Under the pieces are notes generated by a model, which saw only the letters and a program-made list of their open reading frames with translations, had not been told where the DNA came from and searched no databases. Both the position numbers and the translations under genes were made by a program. A stretch of 64,000 bases of DNA, from NCBI RefSeq assembly GCF_949987515.2, contig NC_082690.1, forward strand, positions 105,088,400-105,152,399. Reading direction: 5' to 3'. Positions 12,201-31,955 of the stretch are shown in pieces. Numbering within the stretch: the stretch's first letter is position 1; each line of letters opens with the position of its first letter. Source of the stretch: Delphinus delphis (lineage: Eukaryota; Chordata; Mammalia; Artiodactyla; Delphinidae).

Positions 12201-13273
12201 TTTCCTACTGGGATGACTGCCTGGTGCTCACGGCCTTGCTCTGCCAGGAGCTGGGTCTGCCCTGCAACCCGCCAGCCGCCATGCACGTGGCTAAGCAGAA
12301 GAGCCGCACCCAGCTGCACTTGTTGTGCCACCATGGCCCACCCTGGCCTGCACCCTCCCTCTATGCTGTGCCCTGCTGCCCATTGGAGAGCGAGGCCGAC
12401 GTGGACAGGGCTGTCCGCCAGGTGCCCCTGCCAGGTGTCATGAAGCTGGAGTTTGGGGCGGGTGCAGTGGGTGTACGGCTGGTGGAGGACGCGTCACAGT
12501 GCCACGAGCACTTTTCCCGGATCGCCCGAGACCTGCAGGTCGAGGCCGACTACCCCGGCATCGGGCTGGGCTGGGGCAATGCCATGCTGCTGATGGAGTT
12601 CATCGAGGGCACCGAGCACGACGTGGATCTGGTGTTGTTTGGGGGGAGACTGCTGGCTGCCTTCGTCTCCGACAATGGCCCCACACGGCTGCCTGGCTTC
12701 ACTGAGACAGCGGCCTGCATGCCCACTGGGCTGGCACCGGAGCAGGAGGCGCAGCTGGTGCAGGCAGCCTTCCGCTGTTGCCTGGGCTGCGGGCTGCTGG
12801 ATGGGGTCTTCAACGTGGAGCTCAAGCTGACTAGGGCTGGGCCGCGGCTCATCGAGATCAACCCCCGCATGGGTGGCTTCTACCTGCGAGACTGGATCCT
12901 GGAGCTTTATGGTGTGGACCTGCTGCTCGCTGCTGCTATGGTGGCCTGCGGCCTGCGGCCTGCCTTGCCTGCCCACCCACGCGCCCGTGGCCACCTGGTG
13001 GGTGTCATGTGCCTGGTGTCCCAGCACCTGCAGGCGCTGAGTTCCACCGCCAGCCGCGAGACCCTACAGGCTCTTCATGACCAGGGCCTGCTGCGTCTCA
13101 ATCTGCTGGAGGAGACCCTTGTGCCTGGAGAATATGAAGAGCCCTACTGCAGTGTGGCCTGTGCTGGGCCCAGCCCGGCCGAGGCCCGTCTCCGCCTGTT
13201 GGGCCTCTGCCAGGGCCTGGGCATCGACGGGCCCCACTATCCCGTTGCCTACTTCTTGTCCCACTTCAAATAG
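6279..13273 (+). CDS. CARNS1: Carnosine synthase 1 (ATP-grasp ligase)
   Basis: The enzyme joins beta-alanine and L-histidine, using ATP, to make carnosine (homocarnosine with GABA), mainly in muscle and brain cytosol. Coding exons: 6279-6281 (ATG only), 7610-7883, 8685-8774, 9024-9511, 9743-9917, 10003-10088, 10781-11012, 11106-11386, 12047-13273. All borders are GT/AG, phases agree, and the sum is 951 aa (human about 950). The product starts MLSLDPLGPE. The last exon alone encodes 408 residues and holds most of the catalytic ATP-grasp domain: 'MEFIEGTEHDVDLVLFGG', the 'GVFNVELKLT' strand and the metal/ATP-binding 'IEINPRMGGF' motif are all intact. The middle part carries a second, weaker ATP-grasp-like region. 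Intron 4 (8775-9023) is stop-free and in frame. The first 951 aa show no break, so a working enzyme is expected. Confidence 0.96.
8300..8430 (-). mobile_element. MIR remnant in CARNS1 intron 3
   Basis: The typical MIR-derived stretch 'cagactgggaaactgaggtg' is followed by 'ggtcacacagaaagtcagtg'. No coding signal is present here. Confidence 0.6.
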
Positions 13274-13566
13274 TGCTGGGGCCACAGGGCAGGGGCAAAG
13301 TGCTGGAGGGGATGCGGTGGTGCCCTCTGCTCCCCGGTGCTCTCCCTGCTTCTCTTCCCATGGCCCTGCCCCAACCGTTGGAGAGGTCTGGTCCCCTCCA
13401 AGGCCCCAGGTCTGTTCCAGAGCGGCAGGGCTATTCTGACACCACGGCCTCCTGGACTTGGGGAGCCATAAAAGAAGTAGCTGGTGGGCTGCTTGTCCTC
13501 CCGAAGGCCCCAGTCCCGCCCGTAGCTTCCCAGGACTCTAGTCATGGAGAAGCAACAACAGCTGCA

Positions 13567-13568
13567 CG

Positions 13569-13612
<44 letters not shown>
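13567..13612 (+). repeat. (CA)n microsatellite in the CARNS1 3' UTR
   Basis: A run of about 20 CA units is preceded by alternating CG/CA. It lies between the stop codon (13273) and the polyA signal (14283), so it is probably transcribed in the mRNA. Confidence 0.9.
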
Positions 13613-13613
<1 letters not shown>

Positions 13614-14282
13614 CCTGTCCCCAGGTTAGTTCGAGTGGGCCCAAACCCAGCCCATCCTTCCCACCCCTCCAGGTCTGTCTCTTCCTGCTGCCTACAGGAG
13701 AGAACCTGGCCTCTGGCTTTGGACAAATCCCAAGAAAATCTGAGACTAAACCCCTCGTCCTCCTACTCTCACTCCCTCATTTAACAAATTCTAGATAGTT
13801 CTGGAGCCTGCTGACAATGTTTGGCAGTGCCCCACGTGCCTCATTTGGCCTGAGCAGTAGAAGCAGATGACTTGGGGTCAGTAGTAACCATCTCCCCTCC
13901 AGGCAGACACTATTGCCCCATTCTACAGAAAAGGAAACAGGCTCAGAGAGGAAAAGCCACTGCCTCAATGTCATACCACAGCGGATGAAGAGTCGAGGGA
14001 CAAGATGCAAGGTCCAGGTTTCTGCTTTTACTAAGTTGTACCTGCCCACTCAGCTTCCAGGCCCCACTCACCTCCTATATGTGGCCCTGAGACATGTGAA
14101 CACCCCTCCCGTGCACTGTGCACCTTATCCACCAAGCTTTGGTGCTTTGGCCTCAGGCACACCTAACTAGCACTGGCAGAGGAGACTCTACACTCCCTTC
14201 CTCATTCAGGGGAGGCTGCTTTAAGAACTCTGCCTCTGTGCTGCACGGGAGCTGTGGACAGCTCCATAAGCGTCCCTCTCCA

Positions 14283-14288
14283 AATAAA
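14283..14288 (+). terminator. Polyadenylation signal of CARNS1
   Basis: This is a canonical AATAAA about 1.0 kb after the CARNS1 stop, followed by GT-rich sequence. It is the first canonical hexamer that gives a plausible 3' UTR. Confidence 0.75.
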
Positions 14289-14309
14289 GGCTTATGGACT
14301 AGTGAAACG

Positions 14310-15230
14310 TCCAGAGTCTGGGATAGGTTCTTGCGACTTGGCCAACACTTCTCAAGCTCAGGTAGACAGGGGATGGGGAAGGGGGAGGGAGAGGTAGTTA
14401 GGGGATACATGTAGCGTCTAGAGCTAAGGATAAACTGCCACACTGACCAGGCCTCTGGGTTGACCTTTGGCGAGGGACCTGCCAGGGGCACCTACACCAG
14501 GACACAAACCCGAGGGTGGAATTACAACGAGGGCCACACCCAACCAGATAACCCTCCTCCAGCCTGGAGAACCTGAATTCTGTCCATGTGAACTCATATC
14601 TAGCCTCCCCTGTCCAACTGGAATGCACACCCAGACAGCTTCCCAAAATTAGAACTCATCCAAGGCCTGGTCTGGCCCAGTTCACACTCTCAGAGTCCCA
14701 TCCAACAAGAATCCATCCCCAAATCTAAACTCACGGACTAGGTTTGGTGTGTTCATTATTGTCGTCACCAAACACGAGTTCGTGTGTCTGACGCACAGCA
14801 CAAGCCCATAATTACGGGTGGATCAGTGAGACCCAAACCCTTTCCGGCAGGAATCTGGCAACAAAGCCCAGCAGTGAGCTGAGCACGGAGCAGTAAATGC
14901 TGACTTGAGGGTCCTCGAGCGGGAGGCACGTTAGAGACCGTGATGCAGCAGCCGGCTCCCTTTCAGAGGCGAACAGAGAGATATACTCGACCCGCCTCTC
15001 GCCACCACCCAGACAACCTGGCAGCGTAGGGCTCCAACAGGGCTGGGAATTGCATTTACACTCACACCTGCATGCACTTCGACTCTGCCCCGTCCAAAGT
15101 CAAAGTCGCCCCAGAACTAAAATGGTCGGCTTCCAGGAGGCCCTTGTCCTGTGCCACCCCGGAGGAAGCTGTGCTGGGAAGACTGAGGGGCCCGCGGAAG
15201 AAGGTTCGGCGGGCTTTAGCACCCCGGCAC
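14310..15230. other. Intergenic spacer CARNS1-RPS6KB2
   Basis: This is unique sequence with no recognised gene or repeat. CpG density rises from about 14900 toward the RPS6KB2 promoter. Confidence 0.6.
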
Positions 15231-15236
15231 TCAGGA

Positions 15237-15262
15237 ACTACCATGCCCGAGATGCCTTGTGA
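15237..15262 (+). promoter_or_regulatory. ZNF143/THAP11-like promoter motif
   Basis: The sequence ACTACCATGCCCGAGATGCC followed by TTG is close to the long SBS motif known for ZNF143 (ACTACAATTCCCAGAATGCC). It lies about 165-190 bp before the RPS6KB2 start codon in a CpG-rich, TATA-less region, which is where this motif normally sits. Confidence 0.55.
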
Positions 15263-15346
15263 CGGACGCCAACTTTTCTCGCCGCCAGCTCGCGGGAGGG
15301 GCAGTCTCTTGCGTCATCGGCGCGCGAGACCGCAGTCGCGGAATGA

Positions 15347-15354
15347 TGACGTAA
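15347..15354 (+). promoter_or_regulatory. CRE/ATF-like site in RPS6KB2 promoter
   Basis: TGACGTAA is one base from the palindromic CRE. A second half-site-like GCGTCATC lies at 15311-15318. Both fall within 120 bp of the start codon. Confidence 0.45.
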
Positions 15355-15424
15355 GGCCCGGGCCGGTCAGTCAGTCAGAGCGCTGCTAGGTAAGCACCTG
15401 GGAGCCCGCGGGGCCGGTGCGGGC

Positions 15425-20757
<5,333 letters not shown>

Positions 20758-20966
20758 GAGAGTGGGTAGAGATGAGGGCAGTGGGACCCCGGGCCAGTTC
20801 CAGAGACCTGGGGCTGTGCCGAGGGGTACAGGAGCGAGTGTGCGTGAGTGTCTCTGCTGGGGGTGGCCGTGCCCCTGAATCATGAACACGAAGGACTGCA
20901 GACAACGGCTGCCAGTCGAGGGGGGCTGCCCCCCGGCCTCCCGCAGTTGAGCTGTGCCCTTGGATT

Positions 20967-20972
20967 ATTAAA
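20967..20972 (+). terminator. Polyadenylation signal of RPS6KB2 (ATTAAA)
   Basis: ATTAAA lies 210 bp after the stop, followed by TG-rich sequence. The opposing PTPRCAP signal is only about 140 bp further on. Confidence 0.75.
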
Positions 20973-21111
20973 GTGTTCAATCATGGCACTGACCTGGTTT
21001 CTCCTTTGGACTTCTGGGGCAGGGGTGGGTGGGGTCGTGCCGGGAGGAGTCCCTGCTAAGGGATGGGAGGGGCCGTGACAGGACCACAGAACGGCGGTGG
21101 GCCGGAGGGGT

Positions 21112-21117
21112 TTTATT
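21112..21117 (-). terminator. Polyadenylation signal of PTPRCAP
   Basis: The plus strand reads TTTATT, which is AATAAA on the minus strand, 212 bp after the PTPRCAP stop codon. It faces the RPS6KB2 signal tail-to-tail. Confidence 0.8.
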
Positions 21118-21328
21118 TCAGATGGCTGCCCAGTGCCCCCTGGGGACGGATGGCCTTCCTGGAGGGGCCAGGGATACACAGACTTGGGGACTAGAACTCG
21201 TTGCGGGGAGTGACTGAGGCTCTCCAAGCGGGGGTGTGGGTCACATGCACCCAGGGCAGGCTGTGTCCAGCCGTGGCAGCTCGGGAAGCAGAGGCACAGT
21301 GACCAGGATGTGGCGCCAGGGCTGGCTC

Positions 21329-23421
21329 CTACAGTGCGGTGACATGGAGGCCCCGGCTCCCAGCTGCCCTAGTGCTGTCGTCCCAGGCCGCGCTGCCAGC
21401 AAAGGCGTGCAGCTCACTCAGCAGGGCCTCGGCGCTGCCCCCGGAGCCCACCGGCCCCTGGGAGCCGAGGCCCAGGCCCCCTTCGGTGTCATCGTCATAG
21501 GCTTCCTCGGCCGGCTCCGGGGCCTGCTGTGGGCTGGGCCCCTCTCCACGCTGCCCCTCTTCCTGGGATTCACGCTCTTCTTGGCCACCACCCAGGTCAC
21601 AGTCATCTTCCACGTCCCGCTCATCCTCCTGCCGCTCCGGGTCCTCTTCTGGCGACCCCAGCTCAGCCCGGAGCCAGCGGCCTGGCGGGCTGGCCCAGAG
21701 CAGGCGGCGAGTGCGGCCCCACAGCGCGGCGCCCAGGCGGGCCGGGTGGTAGTAGCCCCCCGAGTCCCGGCTCAGGCGGCACCAGGCCAGCGCCAGGCCA
21801 GTGGCCAGCAGCAGAAGCAGCAGCAGCAGCAGGACCACGGTGACCGAGGAGCTGGAGCCCGGGCTGTCCTCGGCGCTGCGGCCCGAGCCCAGGGCCCCTG
21901 GCAGGGCCAGCAGCGTCCAGAGCCCTAGGACGCAGCGCAGGTCCTGGGGGGAGACAGGAAGGGGCTCATTGCCTGCGGTTGGTGGCCTCTTGGGTAAGAT
22001 GGGGACAGTCAAGCAGAAAAGCCCTTGTCAGTAAGGCCTCTCCTGGCTCTGTGATGTCCGCCAGCAATGCGTCCTCCTGCCTCTCGCCTCCCTCTCTCCC
22101 ACTGCACCACGTAAGCCGGCTCCTGCCTGGGGCCTGTGCACCGGCTGTCCCCTCTGTCTGGAATGCTCCATCCCCCCCGAGAGCCACATGGCTCCCTGCT
22201 CACCCTGGCTCAAGGCACCTCAGTGCAGCCTAAGCTGGCCTGGATTAGTACCCTGACATTCATCCCCACAGCCCAGCCCTGCTTTACCCTCCTACCCCCT
22301 CCCCGACACAGGAGATAACTGCCCGTTTAGTATGCTTATTTTTTTCTCTTCCCCCCAGGAAGATGGGGTTCTTTTTGGCTTAAGCACCTAAACAATTCCT
22401 AGCGCAGAGTAGGCGCTCAAGAAATATCTGTAGGGACTTCCCTGGTGGCGCAGTGGTTAAGAATCCGCCTGCCAATGCCGGGGACATGGGTTTGAGCCCT
22501 GGTCCGGGAAGATCCCACATGCCGCGGAGCAACTAAGCCCGTGCGCCACAACTACTGAGCCTGCGTGCCACAACTACGCGCCTAGAGCCCGTGCTCTGCA
22601 ACAACAGAAGCCACCGCAATGAGAAGCCCGCGCACCGCAACGAAGAGTAGCAGCCAAAAATAAATAAATTAATTAAAAAAAATATATATCTGTAAAGACT
22701 CTGCCCCCAGGAGGAGGGGACGGAAGGGAAGGAAGGCACCTGCAAGGCTGGTGTTGGAGCTGGCTCTTCCTGAGGCCCAGGATGGGGGGACCGAGCCCGA
22801 GGCAACTGTGTAGCCTCCATTTGGCCAGGTCCCAGGATGGGGGTCACTGAGACCCCTCTTCCTCCCTCCCAGCCACGGGGACTGCCCCATGGGGACTGCC
22901 CTAGCTGCAGCATTTCCGTTCAACTCTCCGTCCCTGGGGCCTCGGGCCTCGCAGGGCCAGGGGCTGGGGCAGGCGGGTGCAGCTGCCAGAGGAAGCTTGC
23001 GGTTGGAACAAGGCAGGTGGGGGGTGTGTGGGGGGAGGGGTGCCGAGATGTGAGCAAGCCTTCTCCCACCCCACTGTCTGCCCAGGCTCCAGGGATGCGA
23101 GTAGAGGCCGTGCAGAGTCCCAGCTCCCGAGCAGAGCAGGTGAGAGTCCACCTGGGGGTCTTGAAGGGGGGTCGGGCATGGAGTGGGGCACTGGGTGGCC
23201 ACCCCCTGAATCTGAGGGAGGCCCAGGTCTGATGTGAGGTGAGAGGAAGGCCCAGCTTATGCCCTGGGCTCATCCCGGGTGTCTCGCCTCTGTACCCTGC
23301 CTGGCTGCTCCTGCCCCCGGGCCCGCGGGGGGTCCTTCCTTAGCTCCTGGGGCCTAGACATTCCAGCCCTGACCTCCTGTGGCCCCCACCCCAAGGACCC
23401 AGCAGGCTCCAGGCTTACCAT
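21329..23421 (-). CDS. PTPRCAP: CD45-associated protein (LPAP)
   Basis: This lymphocyte membrane protein binds and stabilises CD45 (PTPRC). There are two coding exons: 23421-23419, which is just the ATG followed directly by a GTAAGC donor, and 21943-21329. Total 205 aa (human 206). The product has a signal-peptide-like start (MDLRCVLGLWTLLALPGALG), a short outer stretch, a very leucine-rich membrane segment (TVVLLLLLLLLLATGLALAW, about residues 37-56), then a basic patch (GRTRR) and a long acidic cytoplasmic tail ending GLHVTAL. The leucine run is encoded by a CTG repeat. The exon-1 choice rests on the acceptor (CCCCCCAG at 21944) and on being the only good ATG|GT found upstream. Its Kozak context is weak, so that exon is less certain than exon 2. 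The intron carries a SINE. Confidence 0.9.
22434..22690 (+). mobile_element. CHR-type SINE in the PTPRCAP intron
   Basis: A near-complete element with head 'cttccctggtggcgcagtgg', B-box region, 'ccacaactactgagcc' body and AAATAAATTAATT tail. It is flanked by 'aaatatctgta'-like repeats. Confidence 0.85.
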
Positions 23422-23520
23422 CGGTCTGCTGGCCTCTCAGCGCCGGGCGCCCACCTCCAGCCCTGGCCGTGTGGAGCGAGAAATGAGCTTGCGCTCTCGA
23501 TGTACCTGGGGTTAACTCGG

Positions 23521-23537
23521 CGCTTCCGCTTCCTGCC
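23521..23537 (-). promoter_or_regulatory. Tandem ETS sites upstream of PTPRCAP
   Basis: On the minus strand the sequence GCAGGAAGCGGAAGCG holds two adjacent GGAA cores about 100 bp before the PTPRCAP ATG. ETS factors drive many lymphoid genes, so a promoter role is plausible but is inferred. Confidence 0.4.
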
Positions 23538-23829
23538 CACAACATCCCGCTCAGCCCTCCCTGCAACAGGACCCTCGTCGCCCCCCCCACCCCACCCCCG
23601 ACCCCGGGGCCTCTCAGAACCACCCTGATCCACACCAGATCCTCACCGGCCTCTCCCCGGGCCAGGCTGGGGCTATGGGGGGCAGTGCGGGGGATGTTCA
23701 CGGTCCCCCAGACCTTTCTCACATTTATGATCCATGGGGGCGCCCTATGTCCTCCCCCAGGGGTCCAGACTTCCTTTCCCAGTCCCACCCTTGCAGCAGA
23801 AGGGCAAACCTGGCTTTTAGAAAGAGAAT

Positions 23830-23835
23830 TTTATT
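23830..23835 (-). terminator. Polyadenylation signal of CORO1B
   Basis: The plus strand reads TTTATT (AATAAA on minus), about 330 bp after the CORO1B stop. It lies only about 400 bp upstream of the PTPRCAP first exon on the same strand. Confidence 0.8.
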
Positions 23836-24163
23836 TGGAATGAAAATATAGAGCCCATCCCTCCTGCTTCCTCAGGGGAGGGAGCAGGGGGGCTGGGTGG
23901 GGGTGGGGGAGACGGTGCCTCAGAGTAGAAGCTCTCCTGGGTACAAAAACCCTCCCCAGTAACAATGCCCAAAGCCAGGCGGTGGCTCCAGCCTAGGCCC
24001 ACAGGATGGCTCAGGGTGTGGACTGGTCCCTGAACCTGCCCCAGAAACCCTCAGCGGGGGCAGGGGCAGCCAGCCGGAGTCAGTGTGACCCGCCAGCAGA
24101 GGCTGAGTGAGAAAGGGGTGGGCGGAGGAGGTGAATGGGGAGTGTCATCCACTGGGCCCAGTT

Positions 24164-28363
<4,200 letters not shown>

Positions 28364-29149
28364 TCAGCCGCTGCCCATCCCAACAACCCCCAAGCCTCCC
28401 AGGGCTGCACGAAGGGAGTGGGGAGGATGCAACAGGGCGCCTGGGCCTGATAACCTGCCTGGCTCTCGGTTTCCTAAGTTACAGGATAGCGTCACAGGGC
28501 TGACCTGGCCGCCTCTCCCCAAGGGGGGATCTGAAGGCAGAAATGCATTGACCTCCTGCAGAACCACTGCTGAGTCCTGAGGGGCTCTGCTGGACGCTAC
28601 CCAGGGCGTCTCCCCGGCCTCTGGTATGCGTGTGGAGGAGGGGGGAGGTGCCCGAGCCAGTGCAAGCTGAGCTCCTTGGTGGGTCCTAGTCAGTTCCCAG
28701 CAGGCTCCTTCCTGCCCAGGATTTGGAAGCAGGGTGATGGGGAGGACAGACAGAGGAGGCCAGAATGATCTCCGTTGTGGGTCCGCGCTAGGCCACAGTT
28801 CTGGGTCCCACGGAATGTGCAGTGCCTGCAGGAATGTGCAGGGAGCCCCAAGCCGGTCCAGGGGCCCTGGCAGGACTGGGCGGGGGTCGGGACGCCGCTC
28901 CCAGCCACAGAGCATCCCAGAGCGCCCTCAGAGCGGGGGTCCAAGGTGAAGCAGGAGCCCAACTTCAAGGATCCCGGTCTGGCAGGGGAGACGCTGAGCG
29001 GCCAGGGGGAGTTGGGACTGAGGGTGGGGCGCCGCGGAGGGGAAGGGCTCTTCGGACTCGCGACCCCCACCCCAGCCCCCTGCGGCTCTGCCCCCGAAGT
29101 CCCGCCCAACCCCCCGCCTGCGCCCCCAGCCCCGGCCCGTCGCGCTCAC

Positions 29150-29230
29150 CAGGGACGCCTGGAGGCTGCTGCACTGTCCTCGGGTGGCTCCGTATCCCAG
29201 TCTCTGGGAAGCAGGAAGCGGGAATCAGGA
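29150..29230 (-). promoter_or_regulatory. CORO1B: CORO1B non-coding exon 1 and GC-box promoter
   Basis: On the minus strand CGTCCCTG|GTGAGC gives a strong donor at 29149-29148. Upstream DNA to about 29450 is a CpG island with many GGGGCGGGG boxes and no TATA. The exon 5' limit is an estimate. Confidence 0.55.
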
Positions 29231-30259
29231 AGTGACAGAGGAGAGAGGGGCGGGGGGCGGGGGGCGGGGCGGGGGCTCAAGGGGGCGGGGCCGAGGTCAC
29301 GCGCGGAGGGGCGGGGCGGGAGGCTGTGAGCTGTGGCCTGGCAGGCCGGAGCCAGGAGTGCGGGGCCGGAGCCTCACGGGGCTCAGGGGCGGGGCCTGGG
29401 CGGGGCCTGAGAGAGCTCCGCCCCGCAGCCCTCCAGGTCCCTCTGGGGCAAAGGGTCAGGGGCAGCGGCAGGGGCCGGGATGGGAATGGGGCCGTGGTGC
29501 GGCAGCCTGGCGGCATACCCGGACCCCTTCCCCATCTTGCTCCTCCTGTCCGTGTCCCCAGGAGTCTCCAGGGTTGGGTGGAGCCCGCCCTCCCAATCCC
29601 CCACCTCAATGCATACTTCCCGGTCGAGTCCACCTCAACTCGAAATATAGTATCTATTCGGACAGGCGATATATTCACGTGCCTCAAGTTACAAAGGTAC
29701 GTGCTCTTGGTACAATGTAAATAAAACACTGGTGTTTTAGGGGGCGAGTGGAAGGCCCAGCCCTCTCATTCTCCCCGATGGACACCTTTGGGTCCTGCCT
29801 GGCCTCCTTATTAAAAAGAGAAATAGGGCCATGACCTCCAGACCCCTCAAACCTTCCTTGCTTTCCTCAACCATCTCCCACCGAGGCCTGGAGGTCTGTC
29901 CACAGATGTCTCCCTCCTCCTGGCCAGCTCCTGAGACAGGCTGGCCCACTGGATCTACCCCATCCCCATCCCACCCTGGCAGGCTTAGGTGTCCCTGTAG
30001 GTCCCACAGGCAGAATCTGCCCCCTCCAATCTGGCATTCTGTTTGACTCCAAAGTCCTTGCTTTTCCCACTGCTCCATAACCCCTAGGACAGGCCAATCC
30101 TTCCAGCCCAGGACCAGAATGTGGGTGGTTTGGAAAAGGAAACGCAGCCACAAAGCTTCCCTCTCTGTTGTGTTCCCCAGGCAACAGCCAGGGGTCTGTC
30201 TAAAGCCCACACCAGATCCTCTACCCTGAACCCTCTCCCTTTGCCCTTCATCACATCAA

Positions 30260-30895
30260 TGACCCACCGTCATTGCCCCCTCCCCCACCTGTTACCTTCC
30301 TCCATCCTCCTCTCTTCATGTGGCCCAGTGACACTGACCCTCCTTATCCCTGAAATACACCACCTCCCTTCCCACCCCAGGGCTTTGGCACATCCTGTTC
30401 CCTCCATCTGGAAGCGCTTCCCCCACATCTTGAAAAGGCTCCATCCCTCACTTCCTCCAGGTCTCTGCTCAAATGTCACCTCCTCTGGGGGCCCTCCCTG
30501 ACCATCCCCCTTACCCATCACTCTCTGGCCCTTACTTGTTCCCCCTGTACGTTCTTAATCACTACCTGATGTTATATTGTATAATTATTTTGTGTATTTG
30601 CTTTATTTTTTATTTTTGGCCGCACTGCACAGCTTGTGGGATCTTAGTTCCCCAACCAGGGATCGAACCTGTGCCCTCAGGAGTGACAGCTCAGAGTCCT
30701 AACCACTGGACCACCAGGGAATTCCCTAATTATTTGTGTATTTGCTTTTTGTCTGCCTTGTCCCGCTAGGATGTCCGCAAATTGAGGATTGCACTTTGCC
30801 TTGTTTCCCACCGTATCCCCAGTTCCTAGAACAAGACCTAGCATACAGTATGTGTTCAATTAATGTATACTGAATGAATAAATGAACAGCAGCCC
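30260..30895 (+). mobile_element. L2 LINE 3' end, interrupted by a SINE
   Basis: The text follows the L2 3' end: 'ctgctcaaatgtcacctcct', 'cctccctgaccatc', then after the SINE 'tatccccagttcctagaaca' and 'tgtgttcaattaatgtatac' and 'tgaatgaat'. The SINE at 30606-30727 splits it. Confidence 0.7.
30606..30727 (-). mobile_element. CHR-type SINE inserted in L2
   Basis: Read on minus: 'aattccctggtggtccagtg' head, B box and 'ggccaaaaataaaa' tail. Copies of 'aattatttgtgtatttgctt' (one with an extra T) lie on both sides, which is a target-site duplication. Confidence 0.85.
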
Positions 30896-31288
30896 TGAAT
30901 GTGGAATTGAAAAATGTTCATATTCATAGCTCTCAATGTCTGGTGCCTATGAAGGAGAGGGAAGTGTGTCTCTCACCTGTGGAAGGGATGAATCTTCCAG
31001 AGGGTAACAGGAACCCAGCCCCATGGAGTGTGTTAGGGGTGAGGGGAGGGGCTGTGGAATGTTGGGGGTAAGCCCTCCCTTCATCCTCTCTGGCCTTGGG
31101 TGTGCATGTTTCCTCCGATACAAAACCCTCCTCTGTGGGCCGGGAGGAGAACTCCTCTTTATCTCACAAAACCCTTCATGGCACTGCTCTTTCTCCTGGA
31201 TGGCAAGTACCCATTATGAGTGGGGTTCCCATCTGGGACCTTGGAGGTGGGGCTGGCCCACTCTCCAAGAGGTAGGGTTAGTAGCATC

Positions 31289-31412
31289 TTTTTTTTCTTT
31301 TGGCCGCACACTGCGTGGCATGTGGGATCTTAGTCCCCCAACCAGGGATGGAACCCACACCCCCTGCAGTGGAAGCACAGAGTCTTAACCACTGGACCGC
31401 CAGGGAGGTCCC
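31289..31412 (-). mobile_element. CHR-type SINE
   Basis: On minus: head 'acctccctggcggtccagtg', 'ggttccatccctggttgggg', 'aagatcccacatgccacgca', and an A-rich tail (plus-strand poly-T). Confidence 0.8.
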
Positions 31413-31769
31413 CCAAGAGGTGGGGTTAGGAGTATGGACCAGAGTTGAAGGCAGGTGGCTGGCACTGAGGATTTAGTCCCTGATCTGCCTGCCATGTGAA
31501 AAAGCTTCGGGGTCCCTACCTGGGAGAAGGAAGAGGGGCACTCTGCAAGGGGGACATCAGTCCAGACCCTGCCCTAAGGAAGTGTGCAGTCCAATGGGGT
31601 GGGGAGTGTGAAAGCATTTGGAAAGTGGAGGAGGAGGCTGTGTGGTGGGGTGGGGTGGGGGGGGGGCAATGCCTGGTGGGCAGGATGCTGCCATGTGGGC
31701 TCTGGGGGGTCAGTGCTGTCCCAGGCCTGAGTGAGACCTGGGGGTGTCCACTGGCATAATTGAATGAGT

Positions 31770-31955
31770 GGCTAACAATTATTAAGCACTGTGTGCCAGG
31801 CAAGGATCTGAGCACTTCACAGGGATTAACACTTAGAAAATGGAACCATGATTACGATCCCCATTTTGCAGATGAGGAAACTGAGTCTCAAAGAGGCCAA
31901 GAGCCTTGCTGAAGATCACACAGCTGGTGAGCTGTGGAGAACCAGGATTCAAACA
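31770..31955 (+). mobile_element. MIR SINE remnant
   Basis: A MIR-like series reads 'aattattaagcactgtgtgc', 'cccattttgcagatgaggaa', 'ctgaagatcacacagctggt' and 'accaggattcaaac'. Confidence 0.75.

Noticed and set aside
22340..22700. Possible extra exon of PTPRCAP inside its intron
   Set aside because: The only open stretches are within the SINE. Frame and length match human with the two exons already found.
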